Shown here piece after piece: positions 32,576 through 42,900 of a stretch of 64,000 nt of DNA. Position numbers and translations under genes: made by a program. Source of the stretch: Hemerocallis citrina. Taxonomy: Eukaryota > Streptophyta > Magnoliopsida > Asparagales > Asphodelaceae. Below the pieces are notes generated by a model that saw nothing but the letters and a program-made list of their open reading frames with translations, had not been told where the DNA came from and did no database searches. Numbering within the stretch: the first letter of the stretch is position 1; every line of letters begins with the position of its first letter. The stretch covers positions 182,922,175 to 182,986,174 of the forward strand of contig CM030362.1 of assembly GCA_017893485.1 (NCBI GenBank), written 5' to 3'.

Positions 32576-33160
32576 AACGACGAGTTCGGAGTCTAACACT
32601 TGGTTCGATTCTGCTCCGCAAGCTCGCTCTTAAGCAAGCTAGGAGCAGTTCGCCATTCGGAATTGCTCCCACAACCGTTGAATAAACTTTAACGACGAGT
32701 TCGGAGTCCAACACTTGGTTCGATTCTGCTTCGCAAGCTCACTCTTAAGCAAGCTAGGAGTAGTTCGCCATTCGGAATTGCTCCCACAACCGATGAACAA
32801 ACTTTAACGACGAGTTCGGAGTCCAACACTTGGTTCGATTATGCTCCGCAAGCTCGCTCTTAAGCAAGCTAGGAGTAGTTCGCCATTCGGAATTGCTCCC
32901 ACAACCGTTGAACAAACTCTAACGATGAGTTTGGAGTCCAACACTTGGTTCGATTCTGCTCCGCAAGCTCGCTCTTAAGCAAGCTAGGAGTAGTTCGCCA
33001 TTCGGAATTGCTCCCACAACCGTTGAACAAACTCTAACGACGAGTTTGGAGTCCAACACTTGGTTCGATTCTGCTCCGCAAGCTCGCTCTTAAGCAAGCT
33101 AGGAGTAGTTCGCCATTCGGAATTGCTCCCACAACTGTTGAACAAATTCTAAGCGATAAG
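32576..33160 (+). repeat. 115-bp tandem repeats of Tat-2
   Basis: Five units start with aacgacgagttcggagt (or close variants) at 32576, 32691, 32806, 32921 and 33036, exactly 115 bp apart, followed by a diverged sixth. Each holds the dyad agctcgctcttaagcaagct. Homologous units occur in Tat-1 (2185-2288) and Tat-3 (60940-61590). Confidence 0.93.
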
Positions 33161-33343
33161 TTCAAAGTCCAACACTAGGCTCGACTCCACTTCTCAAGCT
33201 CTATCAAGCAAAGCCAGAAGTGGGTCACCCATAAGAAAGGAGGTTTGCTTCTGATTTTGAGTAGTTGTCAAAAGTTGGAAGAGTTATACTTAAACTAACA
33301 CCAGCCAACGCAACATTCGAACAACAGAAGCAAAACAAACTTT

Positions 33344-33349
33344 TTTATT
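33344..33349 (-). terminator. AATAAA poly(A) signal of the Tat-2 antisense unit
   Basis: AATAAA in the antisense direction about 70 bp past the ORF2 stop, in the same relative place as in Tat-1 and Tat-3. Confidence 0.65.
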
Positions 33350-33417
33350 AAGAGCCCGGACAAGGCTGACACTACAACGAATTTTCACAATAACTTGAAG
33401 AGCATAATACAACTTAT

Positions 33418-34257
33418 TTAACGCTTTTTTGGTAGGGGAACGCTTTGGTTCAGAGACACACGAGGGCGGCTCCGCCTTACCTCTGAGCTCGACTCTAAAC
33501 CAGCGAAGCGAGAACCCCTTTCGCCGCTAACTCTAGCTGTGGCCCCAACCGAGGCGCCACTAGACAAAACGGCTACACCACTCTGAGCATCAGCTGGGCT
33601 CCGCCTAACTGCAGGAGAACGAGTCGCAAGTTCGTAGAACGAGATGCCTCTTTCGCTCTCTTCGCGGGTACACGACATACTGCGAACATTGGCTCTTACG
33701 GGCTGAGGTTTCAGCGTTGCGATCTCCTCCTTTAGCTCGACGATACTATCTCTCAGAATATTGTCTTCTGCCGTTGCTTTAAGACGGAGAAGTTTGGACG
33801 AGCCTGCGACGTTTGTGCTATCGGCCACAATACAACGGAGATGAGTCACTTCAATACCTCGGTCGATTGTGATCCTCCTCAGTTTGTCAATTCTTGCCGA
33901 CGACTCATCGCGCTCGGACATCAACTTCCCCACCTTCGAAGCTAACTCCTCTTCCTCCGCCGAATGCTCTTTCACTGTTACCTCTATATGACGAACCTCC
34001 GCCAGTAGTTCGCTATTCTTTTGGTCGACATCAAAGAGATCCTTACGGAGCAACTCTATCTCGCCGTCGAGATGAGTTTGTCGAGGTTGCTTCCGCAGTT
34101 CCCTCAACTCGCAAAAATACCCTCTCGCAGTTGCTTTGATGTCCTCCAACTTCAAGAAGTCATAAAACGCCTTATCCCGACTACGAGAATGGGCATCCTT
34201 CGTTTTCTCCAACTCAGTATGGAGATAGGAGACTTTAGTAATCAGACCAAACTCGAC
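33418..34257 (-). CDS. Antisense ORF2 of Tat-2 (coiled-coil protein), intact exon
   Basis: The best-preserved copy of the second antisense ORF, open from the acceptor-like ttttcag at 34258-34264 to the stop at 33418. The internal ATG gives 264 residues (MEKTKDAHSRSRDK). Residues ~50-190 are rich in Leu/Glu/Lys heptads typical of a coiled coil. The C-terminal ~80 residues hold the block conserved in all three copies: PVRANVRSMSCTREE, ISFYELATRSPAV, ADAQSGVAVLSSGA and RPRVSLNQSVPLPKKR. Being open where neighbouring Pol and ORF1 are full of stops is notable. No family recognised and no start codon conserved between copies, so it may be a 3' exon of a longer product. Confidence 0.65.
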   Translation of the reverse strand, partial: VEFGLITKVSYLHTELEKTKDAHSRSRDKAFYDFLKLEDIKATARGYFCELRELRKQPRQTHLDGEIELLRKDLFDVDQKNSELLAEVRHIEVTVKEHSAEEEELASKVGKLMSERDESSARIDKLRRITIDRGIEVTHLRCIVADSTNVAGSSKLLRLKATAEDNILRDSIVELKEEIATLKPQPVRANVRSMSCTREESERGISFYELATRSPAVRRSPADAQSGVAVLSSGASVGATARVSGERGSRFAGLESSSEVRRSRPRVSLNQSVPLPKKR

Positions 34258-34398
34258 CTGAAAAGCAGAGAAAGATCAAAAGAAGTCTTCGGCACTCGAA
34301 GACACAATCCGAGCAAAAAGAGTTGAATAAATTTGCAAAATTTTGTAATGTTCAGCCAAAACGAAATCATTTCATTAAAAGTCAAAAGTTTACAAAAA

Positions 34399-34414
34399 GC
34401 GGTGGCCAGTCCGC
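34399..34414 (-). other. 16-nt conserved box, Tat-2 copy
   Basis: GCGGACTGGCCACCGC in gene sense, identical to 7177-7192 and 58655-58670, preceded by TGTAATGCC and followed by an AATGAA-like motif. Confidence 0.6.
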
Positions 34415-34466
34415 AGTTAGGCATTACAAGAAGAAGAAGAACGGAAAAAGAGAAGAGACGACAAAG

Positions 34467-36694
34467 TCAGGGGTCGACCTCATCGTCCCTCGGCACAGCC
34501 ACGATTGCACCCTCGGCTTTGGGGTCTTCGCCCTCCAGCCTCGGATCGAACTCGGCCAAGGGCAGCTCTTCCTTACCCTCCACGGAGTCGTAGAAGTAAT
34601 AGGACGAGACGTCGAACCCGGGGTTCCGAGCGACGACATGCTTCAGTGCTCGGCCGTACGCCTCCTCCATGTTCGTCAGCATGTGGGCTTCGGCCTCGTC
34701 CCGAACAGCTTTCTCTGCGGCCACCACCTTCGCCGCTTGCTCGGTCAGGGCCTCCTCCGTCGCCTTCTAAGACTGAGTCAGCTCTCCCTCAAGCCGAGCC
34801 CTCTCCTTCTCAAGGGTCTCGACCTTGGAAGCCTCGGCGGCAGAACTCCTCAAAGCCTCGGCGAGCTGAGCCTTTAAGTCGGCGACCTCGGCCTCGAGCG
34901 AAGTAGAACGCAACTGTTCGGCCTCCAGCTCCTTCATCGCTTTAGACCGCTCCAACCGTTCCCGGTCGTTCTGAACGGTCATCACCTTCTCCTTGCTCGC
35001 AAATTCCTCGAGCAAATAGTTGAAGTGGCAGAGGGTCTACAAGCAACACAAGAAATAGTCAAGAACGAGCGCAAAAACTTAGAAAAATTCTCAAAGTAAT
35101 CTACTACTTACCGACATAGTGTTCCGAGCAATCTGCATCGCGGCGTCACCAACTTCACTGGCCTTAAGCGCTGCTCGGTCTTTGGGGGGTCGGCAGGTGC
35201 TTCACCGCTTGCATGCAAATGTTACCGTCTCCCAAAAACCCGTCGACCTTCATGACCTGCCAGTCGGGGACGAAGATGCGTTTATGCTCCTCAGTCAGAA
35301 TCGGCTGTGAGAGGCGGGACATCGAGAGACAGCACCACACTGATGTTGAACGCTCCGCGGGAAGATCCTGGAGCGTCTGTTTGCGCCGTTGGGGTTGGCG
35401 CGTCCGAGGCAGGTGGGGCAGTTGACACAACAAGGCGTTGCTCAGGCTCGACCGAAGGAGCCTCGACAACCTACCGCTCGGGGGTCGGGGAGACCGAGGG
35501 GATCTTGGGCACTCGGCCACCTTGAGGTCCGGACACGGTCCTCTTCCTCTTCCTCACCTCCTGCTCCTTAGCTGCTCGGGCTTTCGCCATCAGACCTTTG
35601 TAATCCATGTCGGAGGATTCTGCACAAATCGAGTGAAGAAAGTTAGAAAAATTTTCCAAAACTTTAAAAACAAAACAAGATTTGGAGAAGCGTACTAGGG
35701 TCAATCGGACTGAGACCCCCTCAGAACAATGCCTCCTCGGCGATGTCTTTCCAATTGAGGGTCGGAAGCCCGAGCAACTTCTCCACGATTTCTGCCTCCT
35801 CGTTGTTGAGAACGGGCTCTTTCTTCGCCCGCTTCGGCAGACCGTCCCTCGACCACGCCGTCAGGATCGCCCATGGCTCAGGAGCTCGGACGAGGAAGTA
35901 TTTCTCCTTCCAATGCTTGATCGAGTCCGGGTTCTCGATCAGCTTCACTCCTTTCCTCGGCGAGAGATAGTACCTCTGCTCATTTTTGCTTGGCTGGCAG
36001 GGTCGGTAGAGACCCCGAAGGATGAACATGTTGGGCTCTGCGCCGACCTCCTGGCATTGAAGAACGAACGCCATGACGTGTTGCCAGGTGTTCGGCATTA
36101 GCTGAGCCGGACACAAGCCATACACTGCAGCACCTCAACCACGAAAGGGTGTAGTGGCAGCCGAAGTCTGGCATTCAGGGAGTCGGCGGGAAATACGCAT
36201 AGGTCGGCCGAGGACGAGGTGCACGCTCAGAAGCTAGGGCCAGGGAGAAAAAGCCCGTACTCCGTAGGGATTTGGAACCCGCTCCGGATCCGATGCAAAT
36301 CCGCCTTGGTCAGCACCGAAGAGATCGGATCAACCTCGGACGTTTCCCTCGGCTTGTTCTCCTCGATCGACTTGGCGGTGCCCTGCGTCTCTTTCTCCAA
36401 CAGTTCTCCGGAGTAGCTCCGCACACCGCCAACGCTCGATAGAATGATCGGATGCCGACCCAACTCCCCTGCAGCCTTGGGATGCTCAATTATCGTTTCC
36501 ACCCATTTGCCCTTGCTGGCTCGGACCAACACCTACTGAAGAGGCTCGACAACCTCCACATCCGTACTCGGCCGGACCGTTGTCTCTTCAGTCGGCTCCA
36601 CTACCTCTTTCCCTTTACCCTTGCTCGGATTGGCCGCTCGGCTGATGCCTCGGTCCGAGGAGGGGGTCTCATCCGTGGAAGAAATCTTAACCAT
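34467..36694 (-). pseudogene. Antisense ORF1 of Tat-2 (putative gypsy-type transposon domain), two introns
   Basis: Three exons, starting MVKISSTDETPSSDRG. Exon 1 has a Lys/Glu/Pro head, HPFVVEVLQ, QLMPNTWQHVMAFVLQC, RYYLSPRKGVKLIENPDSIK and LPTLNWKDIAEEALF. Introns are inferred at 35620-35695 (gtacgcttc...gtgcag) and 35037-35111 (gtaagtagt...ttgtag), matching the other copies. Exon 3 is a coiled coil ending HMLTNMEEAYGRALKHV and an acidic tail with stop after DDEVDP, as in Tat-3 (TQVDP). Lesions: TAG near 36531, TGA near 36226, a shift near 36125 and a stop near 34767. The role is unknown; the resemblance to Pfam Transposase_28 is from memory. Confidence 0.78.
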
Positions 36695-36875
36695 TTTTAC
36701 AAAGATGAGGAGAAGGACTGACCTCGAAATGACTAGTATGGCCGAAAAAGATCGCCGGGGTTTGAAACGCCTCGCCGCGACAGCTAGGAGTGCCACTCGA
36801 GAGCTAAAAACTCCGCTAAAGAAGTAAAAACCAAGAGTGAGAAAGTGAAAGTGAGAAATGAGGAAAAGAGTTGAG

Positions 36876-36970
36876 GGGGTGAAAACTTATAGTGAAAAAG
36901 ATGCTTCTTGGGCTTTGTAACGTAAGGGCGCAACTCTTGGGCCTCAATTGAAGCGTTACAAAAGCCCAAA
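36876..36970 (-). promoter_or_regulatory. Antisense promoter module of Tat-2
   Basis: In gene sense, CACTATAAGTTTTCACCCCC lies about 180 bp before the ORF1 ATG. TGGGCT (36909), TGGGCC (36938) and a further GCCCA-containing stretch (36963) lie within 80 bp upstream. The arrangement repeats that of Tat-1 and Tat-3 although the sequence between the motifs differs. Confidence 0.62.
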
Positions 36971-37059
36971 CGGCTAAGTAATGAAGAGCCACGACTGATG
37001 ACAAAGGAAGCGACGTTTCGACACAAGTAAAGTAGCTCGGCACTTCAGATCCAACGGCT

Positions 37060-38520
37060 CAGATCGCCCCACGTCCCTCGGATCCGACACCCGAGCGACA
37101 GGCGATCCGAGCCATTTCGCTCGAATTCCGAGCAAGTGCCAATCCGAGCTACGAAATGGAGAAAAACAACTTTCTCTTCAAAATTCGTGTAAGATTTCGA
37201 TCGAACGACTCAGATCTTGCCAGCGCCACTACACGACAAGATAGTGTTTTCTTGGAAACTGAGCCAGCATCGAGATCTGTGCCACCATCCAACGGACAAG
37301 ATCGCCCCACGTCCCTTGGATCCGACACCCGAGCGACAGGCGATCCGAGCCATTTCGCTCGGATTCTGAGCAAGTGCCAATCCGAGCTACGAAATGGAGA
37401 AAAACAACTTTCTCCTCGAAATTCGCGCAAGATTTCGATCGGACGGCTCAGATCTTGCCAGCGCCATTACACGACAAGATAGTGTTTTCTTGGGAACTGA
37501 GCCAGCATCGAGATCTGTGCCATCATCCAACGGCCAAGATCGCCCCACGTCCCTCAGATCCAACGACCCGAGCGACAGGCGATCCAAACCATTTCGCTCG
37601 GATTCCGAGCAAGTGCCAATCCGAGCTACGAAATGGAGAAAAACGACTTTTTCCTTAAGATTCGCGTAAAATCTCGATCGGACGGCCCAGATTATGCCAC
37701 GTACACTAAACGACAAGATATTGTTTTCTTGAGAACTGTGCCACATCGAGATTCGCGCTAAGATCCGACGGCTCAGATCGCTCCACATCACGCAGAAGTC
37801 TGAGCCGAGCGACTAGCAATCCGAGCAACTCGCACGAGGGTAAAACCGAGCCATTTCGCTCGAATTCCGAGCAAGTGCCAATCCGAGCTACGAAATGGAG
37901 AAAAACGACCTTTTTCTCAAGATTCGCGTAAGATTTCGATCAGATGGCTCAGATTACGCCAGGTCCACTAAATGACAAGATAGAGTTTTCTTGGGAACCG
38001 TGTCTGCCTCGGGATTCATGCCGCAATCCAACGGTCCAGATCACTCCACGTCGCTCGGAATTCTGAACTGAGTGACTAGCGATCCGAGCCACTTGTGCGA
38101 GGGAAAATCCGAGCCATATTGCTCGGATTCTGAGCAAGTGCCAATCTGACCCTCGAAAGTGAAGAAAAACGCTGCCAAGCATCTCCGATCGTTGGATCAT
38201 TACGAAATTCACGCCTGAGATGATGGACGGCCCAGATTGCGCCACGTCCACTAAACAACAAGATAGTATTTTATTGGGAACCGTGCCTGCCTCAAGATTC
38301 GCGCCAAGATCCAACGGCTCATATCGCTCCACGTCGCTCGGTATTCCGAGCCGAGTGACTAACGATCCGAGCTACTTGCGTGAGGGAAGAACCGAGCCAC
38401 TTTGCTCGGATTCCGAGCAACTGCCCATCCGACCCACAAAAGCGAGGAAATTACTGCCGAGCGACTCGGTTCATCCGATCTTTCAGAAATTCGCGCTCGC
38501 TCAGGATCAATGGTCCAGAT
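37060..38520 (+). repeat. Promoter-proximal tandem repeats of Tat-2 (~238 bp period)
   Basis: About six units. The first three are well conserved and 238 bp apart (marker cgagctacgaaatggagaaa at ~37146, ~37384 and ~37622) and the later ones diverge. Each unit contains acgacaagat...ttttcttgg, which is the reverse of the core gttatcttgtcgttttgtgg in Tat-3. Overlapping frames here are repeat artefacts. Confidence 0.85.
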
Positions 38521-38539
38521 CGCGCCACGTCATAATTCG

Positions 38540-38934
38540 GTATTTTATTTATTTAAAAATTGCCAAAAAAATGATTAAAAATTCAGGAAAATTAATTAAA
38601 AATCTAAAAAATAATTATGAAGTCGGGAAAATATTTTTGAACCCCCAACTAAGTAATTATTATCTAGGACCATTTATTAAAACCCCCGAACGACGAATCG
38701 ATACTTCGCAAAATTAAGTAAATATTCCGAAAAAATAAATAAAGAATCACCGAGTGACCAGAAGAGCTCAAGAACAACTCAGAGCACGCAACTAACTTTG
38801 AAAATCACCATACTACCTCCTGCGAAGATTCGAAACCTTCCATTTGGACTCCGATACAACTCCGCCAGCCATTAAAACAATAAAACTACTTCTCAAAGGC
38901 TGATCAAGCTCAGTCTTTAGGAGTGGGGGGCTCG
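38540..38934 (+). other. AT-rich terminal segment and polypurine tract of Tat-2
   Basis: Low-complexity sequence shared with the other Tat copies, ending ggagtggggggctcg directly before the LTR. No gene. Confidence 0.75.
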
Positions 38935-39527
38935 TAATATGGCTAAAAATGGGATTAAATCGGAACCGTCCAAATCGGGAACGAATCTTAAAGCCTGGGG
39001 ATAAAATGGTAATTTCACAGACAATGGGTCTGAAGCGGGTCCTGGGTCTTTTCCCCAAAAAACCCAATAACCCGCGAACAGATCCACCTCAACTGGGTGC
39101 GGGTTTCAACCCGTAGCAAACCCGGTCTAGAAAGGATAGAATTAGGGTTTCTGATTAATCCTAATCAACGGCCCTGATTCATATCCATCCTTTCTCTGGG
39201 GATTAGGGATTACATTCCTTATCTAACCACAGGGATTACATTCCTAATCTGACCCTAGTGGCACCTATAAATACCCCCCATCCATCTCCATTAAGAGGTA
39301 ATCAATCTTTTGCTAGTTTTACGCTCTTTCAATCTTTCCTGATTACTGACTTGAGCATCGGAGGGTGCGTCGCCGGGATCAACCCCGGTGTCTCGCACTT
39401 TTTGCAGGTTAACGGCGGGAGTCAACGGTCAAACTCCGGGGGAACAGGTAATAGGTTTGCTATTCAAAGTTTTCCAAGAATCCACAAATACTATCTGTTT
39501 GCCCCCACACCAGATTCAGCGGCAACA
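38935..39527 (+). repeat. 3' LTR of Tat-2
   Basis: 593 bp. The terminal TG has become TA (taatatggctaaaaa). It ends in caaca, followed by the TSD ggtat. Confidence 0.93.
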
Positions 39528-39910
39528 GGTATATTGTAGGGGTCTATTATTTCAAAGGTCGGGTTCTTTTAAGTCCAACCTTACCAGTTAAGCAATTTTT
39601 TATGGAAGAGGTATATTGTACTCCTCAAGGGGGTCATATCGGGCTGGATAAAACTTGGCACAAGCTGAAGCAGGTTGTGTATTGGCATGTGATGAAAAAG
39701 GATATGCGAAGTTTAATCAGATCCTGTAATGTTTACCAATGAAAAAAAAGTATTTGAGCACTTCTACGGCAGGTTTATTACAACCTCTTCCGATACCTGA
39801 TAATATTTGGGATGATATTAGTATTGACTTTGGGGAAGGTTTGCCAAAGAGTGGAGGGTTTACAACTATATTAGTTGTAGTTGACAGACTCTCGAAATCC
39901 TGCCACTTTG
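39528..39910 (+). pseudogene. Chromovirus X: integrase N-terminal part
   Basis: Continues the Pol reading frame of X beyond Tat-2: PTLPVKQFFMEEVYCTPQG, then GGHIGLDKTWHKLKQ (zinc-binding histidines) and SCNVYQ, in which the second cysteine is lost. Then comes the start of the catalytic core, [17 protein letters not shown], containing the first catalytic Asp. It stops in RLSKSCHF at the insertion of solo LTR A. The continuation is at 46951. Confidence 0.87.
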
Positions 39911-42900
39911 TGTCACGTCCCACTTCCCAAAGATACAGAATATGAGCGCGTGACAAAACCCAGCGAATGATTTTCATCATTCATGAGCTGCAGGATCGAC
40001 TCAGCATCATAACAAGAATATAACAAAATGTACAGAACCACGCATGCATGAATAATTTATTAATCAATAGAAAATAATTGAAACAAAATAATAATATCCC
40101 AAATAATTTTCAAGTCTGGATCAAAAGATAAAACTCGGGACTATAAGCCCGTTACAAAATTCAAGTAGCAAAGAAATAAATAACTAAAAATAAAATAAAA
40201 TATTTAAATTTTTTATTTTCTCCAAGTGAAGCCTAGAACGTCTGCTCACCAATTTTAGCAAGCAACTCGTCTCCAAAGTCTGTATATACATATATAAAAA
40301 AGGAAAAAATAGAGGAAACAAGACAAACGCCCTTAGTGCAAGTTAGGGCCGCAAATAGTATAAGCAAGAGTATGAAAACAAGTACAAAAAATATGGAACA
40401 AGATTTGAAATCGAGAATGTACAACATAATATAATAGGGATGCAGCAAGTAGTAGGATTCAAGAAACTAGCTAACAAGAAAGACGACTATTATGCCCCGC
40501 TTCCCAAAAATACGGAATACGAGTACGTGACAAAAGCCCAGCGAATGACTAACATCACCCATAAGCTGTTTATCCGATTAACTCAACAATATAATCAACA
40601 CAGAACAAATGCACAGGCAATAGTAATAATCTCATGAACAATAATACTTGGAATTTAGCAATAAAAATATCCAAATACAATAATAACCAAACGTCTAGAA
40701 ACAAATAATAATATTCGGGACATAAGTCCAATACAAAGAAATAACAACAATAATCCAATAATTAAGTCTCCATAACAAAGCAATAAATATTCATTAATCG
40801 GCGATGCAATCAATTTCTTCACCAATGTTGTTCTACCAATCCATCAGGTAATTCTCCATCAACACCTGCAAGCACTTCATCTTAAAAGAAGAGAAAAATT
40901 GTCCTTAGAGCAAGTCATGGACAGCAAGTAGAGAAAGCAGAGAACAATGGAATAATGGTATAACAATGAATCAATGGATCAATAAGAATCAATAACATGG
41001 GACAAAAATCATGATAATCGATACAATTGGCTATAAACAATGATCCATTAATCGGTAACAATAATCAATGATCAATATTAATAACACTTAGCCAATATTC
41101 GATATCAATAAGAACAATGATGAACAATATGCAACGTTGGTGATGTGTCAATCCTTGTGTCTAATAATCATTTTAACTCTTAGCTAATGCACGTACTAAT
41201 GTGTCCCATGTGTGCCATACCACAGGTTCGATGCATACAATCAATTTTATTTTAGACTTAAGTGGAAGATTCTATAGATCATGTATACGGCACAATGACG
41301 GTATTTGCAGCATTGCTGCACACTGGTTGGCTCAATAAAAATAATACACGGTCAATTGGGGATACTGTGTCAGTAGTCCAACAATAAATCGATAACAATA
41401 ACTTTTGCCAACACACAATATTTTGGAAAACAAGGCCCACACTTTAGTGTACAGTCACTATGTTATCAACTACTCCAGTCAATTCCTTAAACTCCGGCTT
41501 ATTAATTATTTTATTAATGCAACAATACAATATGTAATCTAGAGATATGAGATGAACGATAGTATCAATGGGGAATAATAGGTTGATAGCATGGATAGGA
41601 CGATTAGAATAGTGATAATAACTCATTGGGAACATGCAATGCAACATATATTCATTAAATCATGCAATAGAACAATATAGGAATTATTAATCTATTAAAA
41701 AGTGGAATCTAAAATTCTGGACAGCACGCACAGTCTGCACAAAATACAGTTTTCCACTGATTCAGAAATCGAAAGTTGAATCCGTCAGAAAATCTGGAAA
41801 CTAGACTTCCATATGGTTCCAAGGCATACTTAAAGTTCAAATTCCGACAACAGTAGCTAGGTCAAACACATGGTTCTTTACAGGTTTTATGTTCAGGGCA
41901 GAAATTTGACATCTTGTTGTTTAATTTTCGAATCAGCAAAAACTCAACATTAAATTCAGTACAAATATAATCTAGACTCCTAAACATGTTAAGCAGTAAT
42001 CTGGAAATTTTCATAGTAAAATTTTCTCATTTGATCAACATTTTTACTGTTTAAACATGAAAGGTACGAGAATCTGAAAATCTGAAAGTAAAAACACAGC
42101 TGTAGTAAAACAGGCATAACTTTTGCTACAAAACTCGGAATTCAAAAATTCAAGATGATCTGGAAACTAGAAAGATAAGGCTACAATTCATATTTAGAAA
42201 GTATTTCATTTTAAGTTCGTTTACTAGTTCAAAAACAGCGATCAAAGTTTAGGTCAGCAAGCATGTACAGTTTTTAGGGAATTTTTCCTTGAAAATAAAT
42301 TAATTGAACATGATGGATATCGATTCTATAGTCAATAAATTGTGTAACTAGCATGATAGGTATCCAAACATGATAAATAAAAATTTAGAACACACACATA
42401 TGCAAGTCTAACATCAATGAATCATCAAACGATCAAACAACATACAACCTAACGATTGTCTCTACAATAACTTATTTGTATTGTGACTTGTACGAATAAC
42501 CCTATTAACAATTCTATATGCATTCATTAAAGATCCAAACTTTAGAGTCAAAGTGGCCCGATGTCAAAAATATTGGGGTTAGCTCGTGTAAACCCTCAAT
42601 AGACCCAACGAAAGAGATAAACAAGGAATAATAAGATAACAAAGAGATCTACTTACAAGAATTTCAATAACACTTGAATTTGATACAATTAGCAATTCAA
42701 GAAGACGGTGACTTGCCTGTTAGATGGTGAAAATGAATACCAAGAATAATGGGAGAAGAATTCCAAAGCAATGAACTCACGAACTAGTAAAACCCCAAAG
42801 AAGCACGTGCAATATATGTACAACCAAGTTCAAAGCAGCACACAAAAGAGACAACAACAGCAACCAGCACCGGCCAGGCCCAAGGGCAGCACCGACGACT

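Larger units (their letters stand above)
25962..39527 (+). mobile_element. Tat-2: complete Tat-clade Ty3/gypsy element (13.6 kb)
   Basis: Both LTRs (594 and 593 bp) and an exact 5-bp TSD (GGTAT at 25957-25961 and 39528-39532) bound the element. Order: LTR, primer site, gag, protease, RT, RNase H, second RNase H, integrase, 115-bp repeat array, antisense genes on the minus strand, ~238-bp repeat array, polypurine tract, LTR. A second RNase H placed before integrase is the hallmark of the plant Tat clade (Tat/Retand/Ogre). All coding segments carry stops or shifts. It sits inside the chromovirus X Pol. Confidence 0.95.

Noticed and set aside
37149..38717. Frames of 90-165 codons
   Set aside because: Same reason in the Tat-2 238-bp array and the AT-rich segment; the peptides repeat with the DNA.
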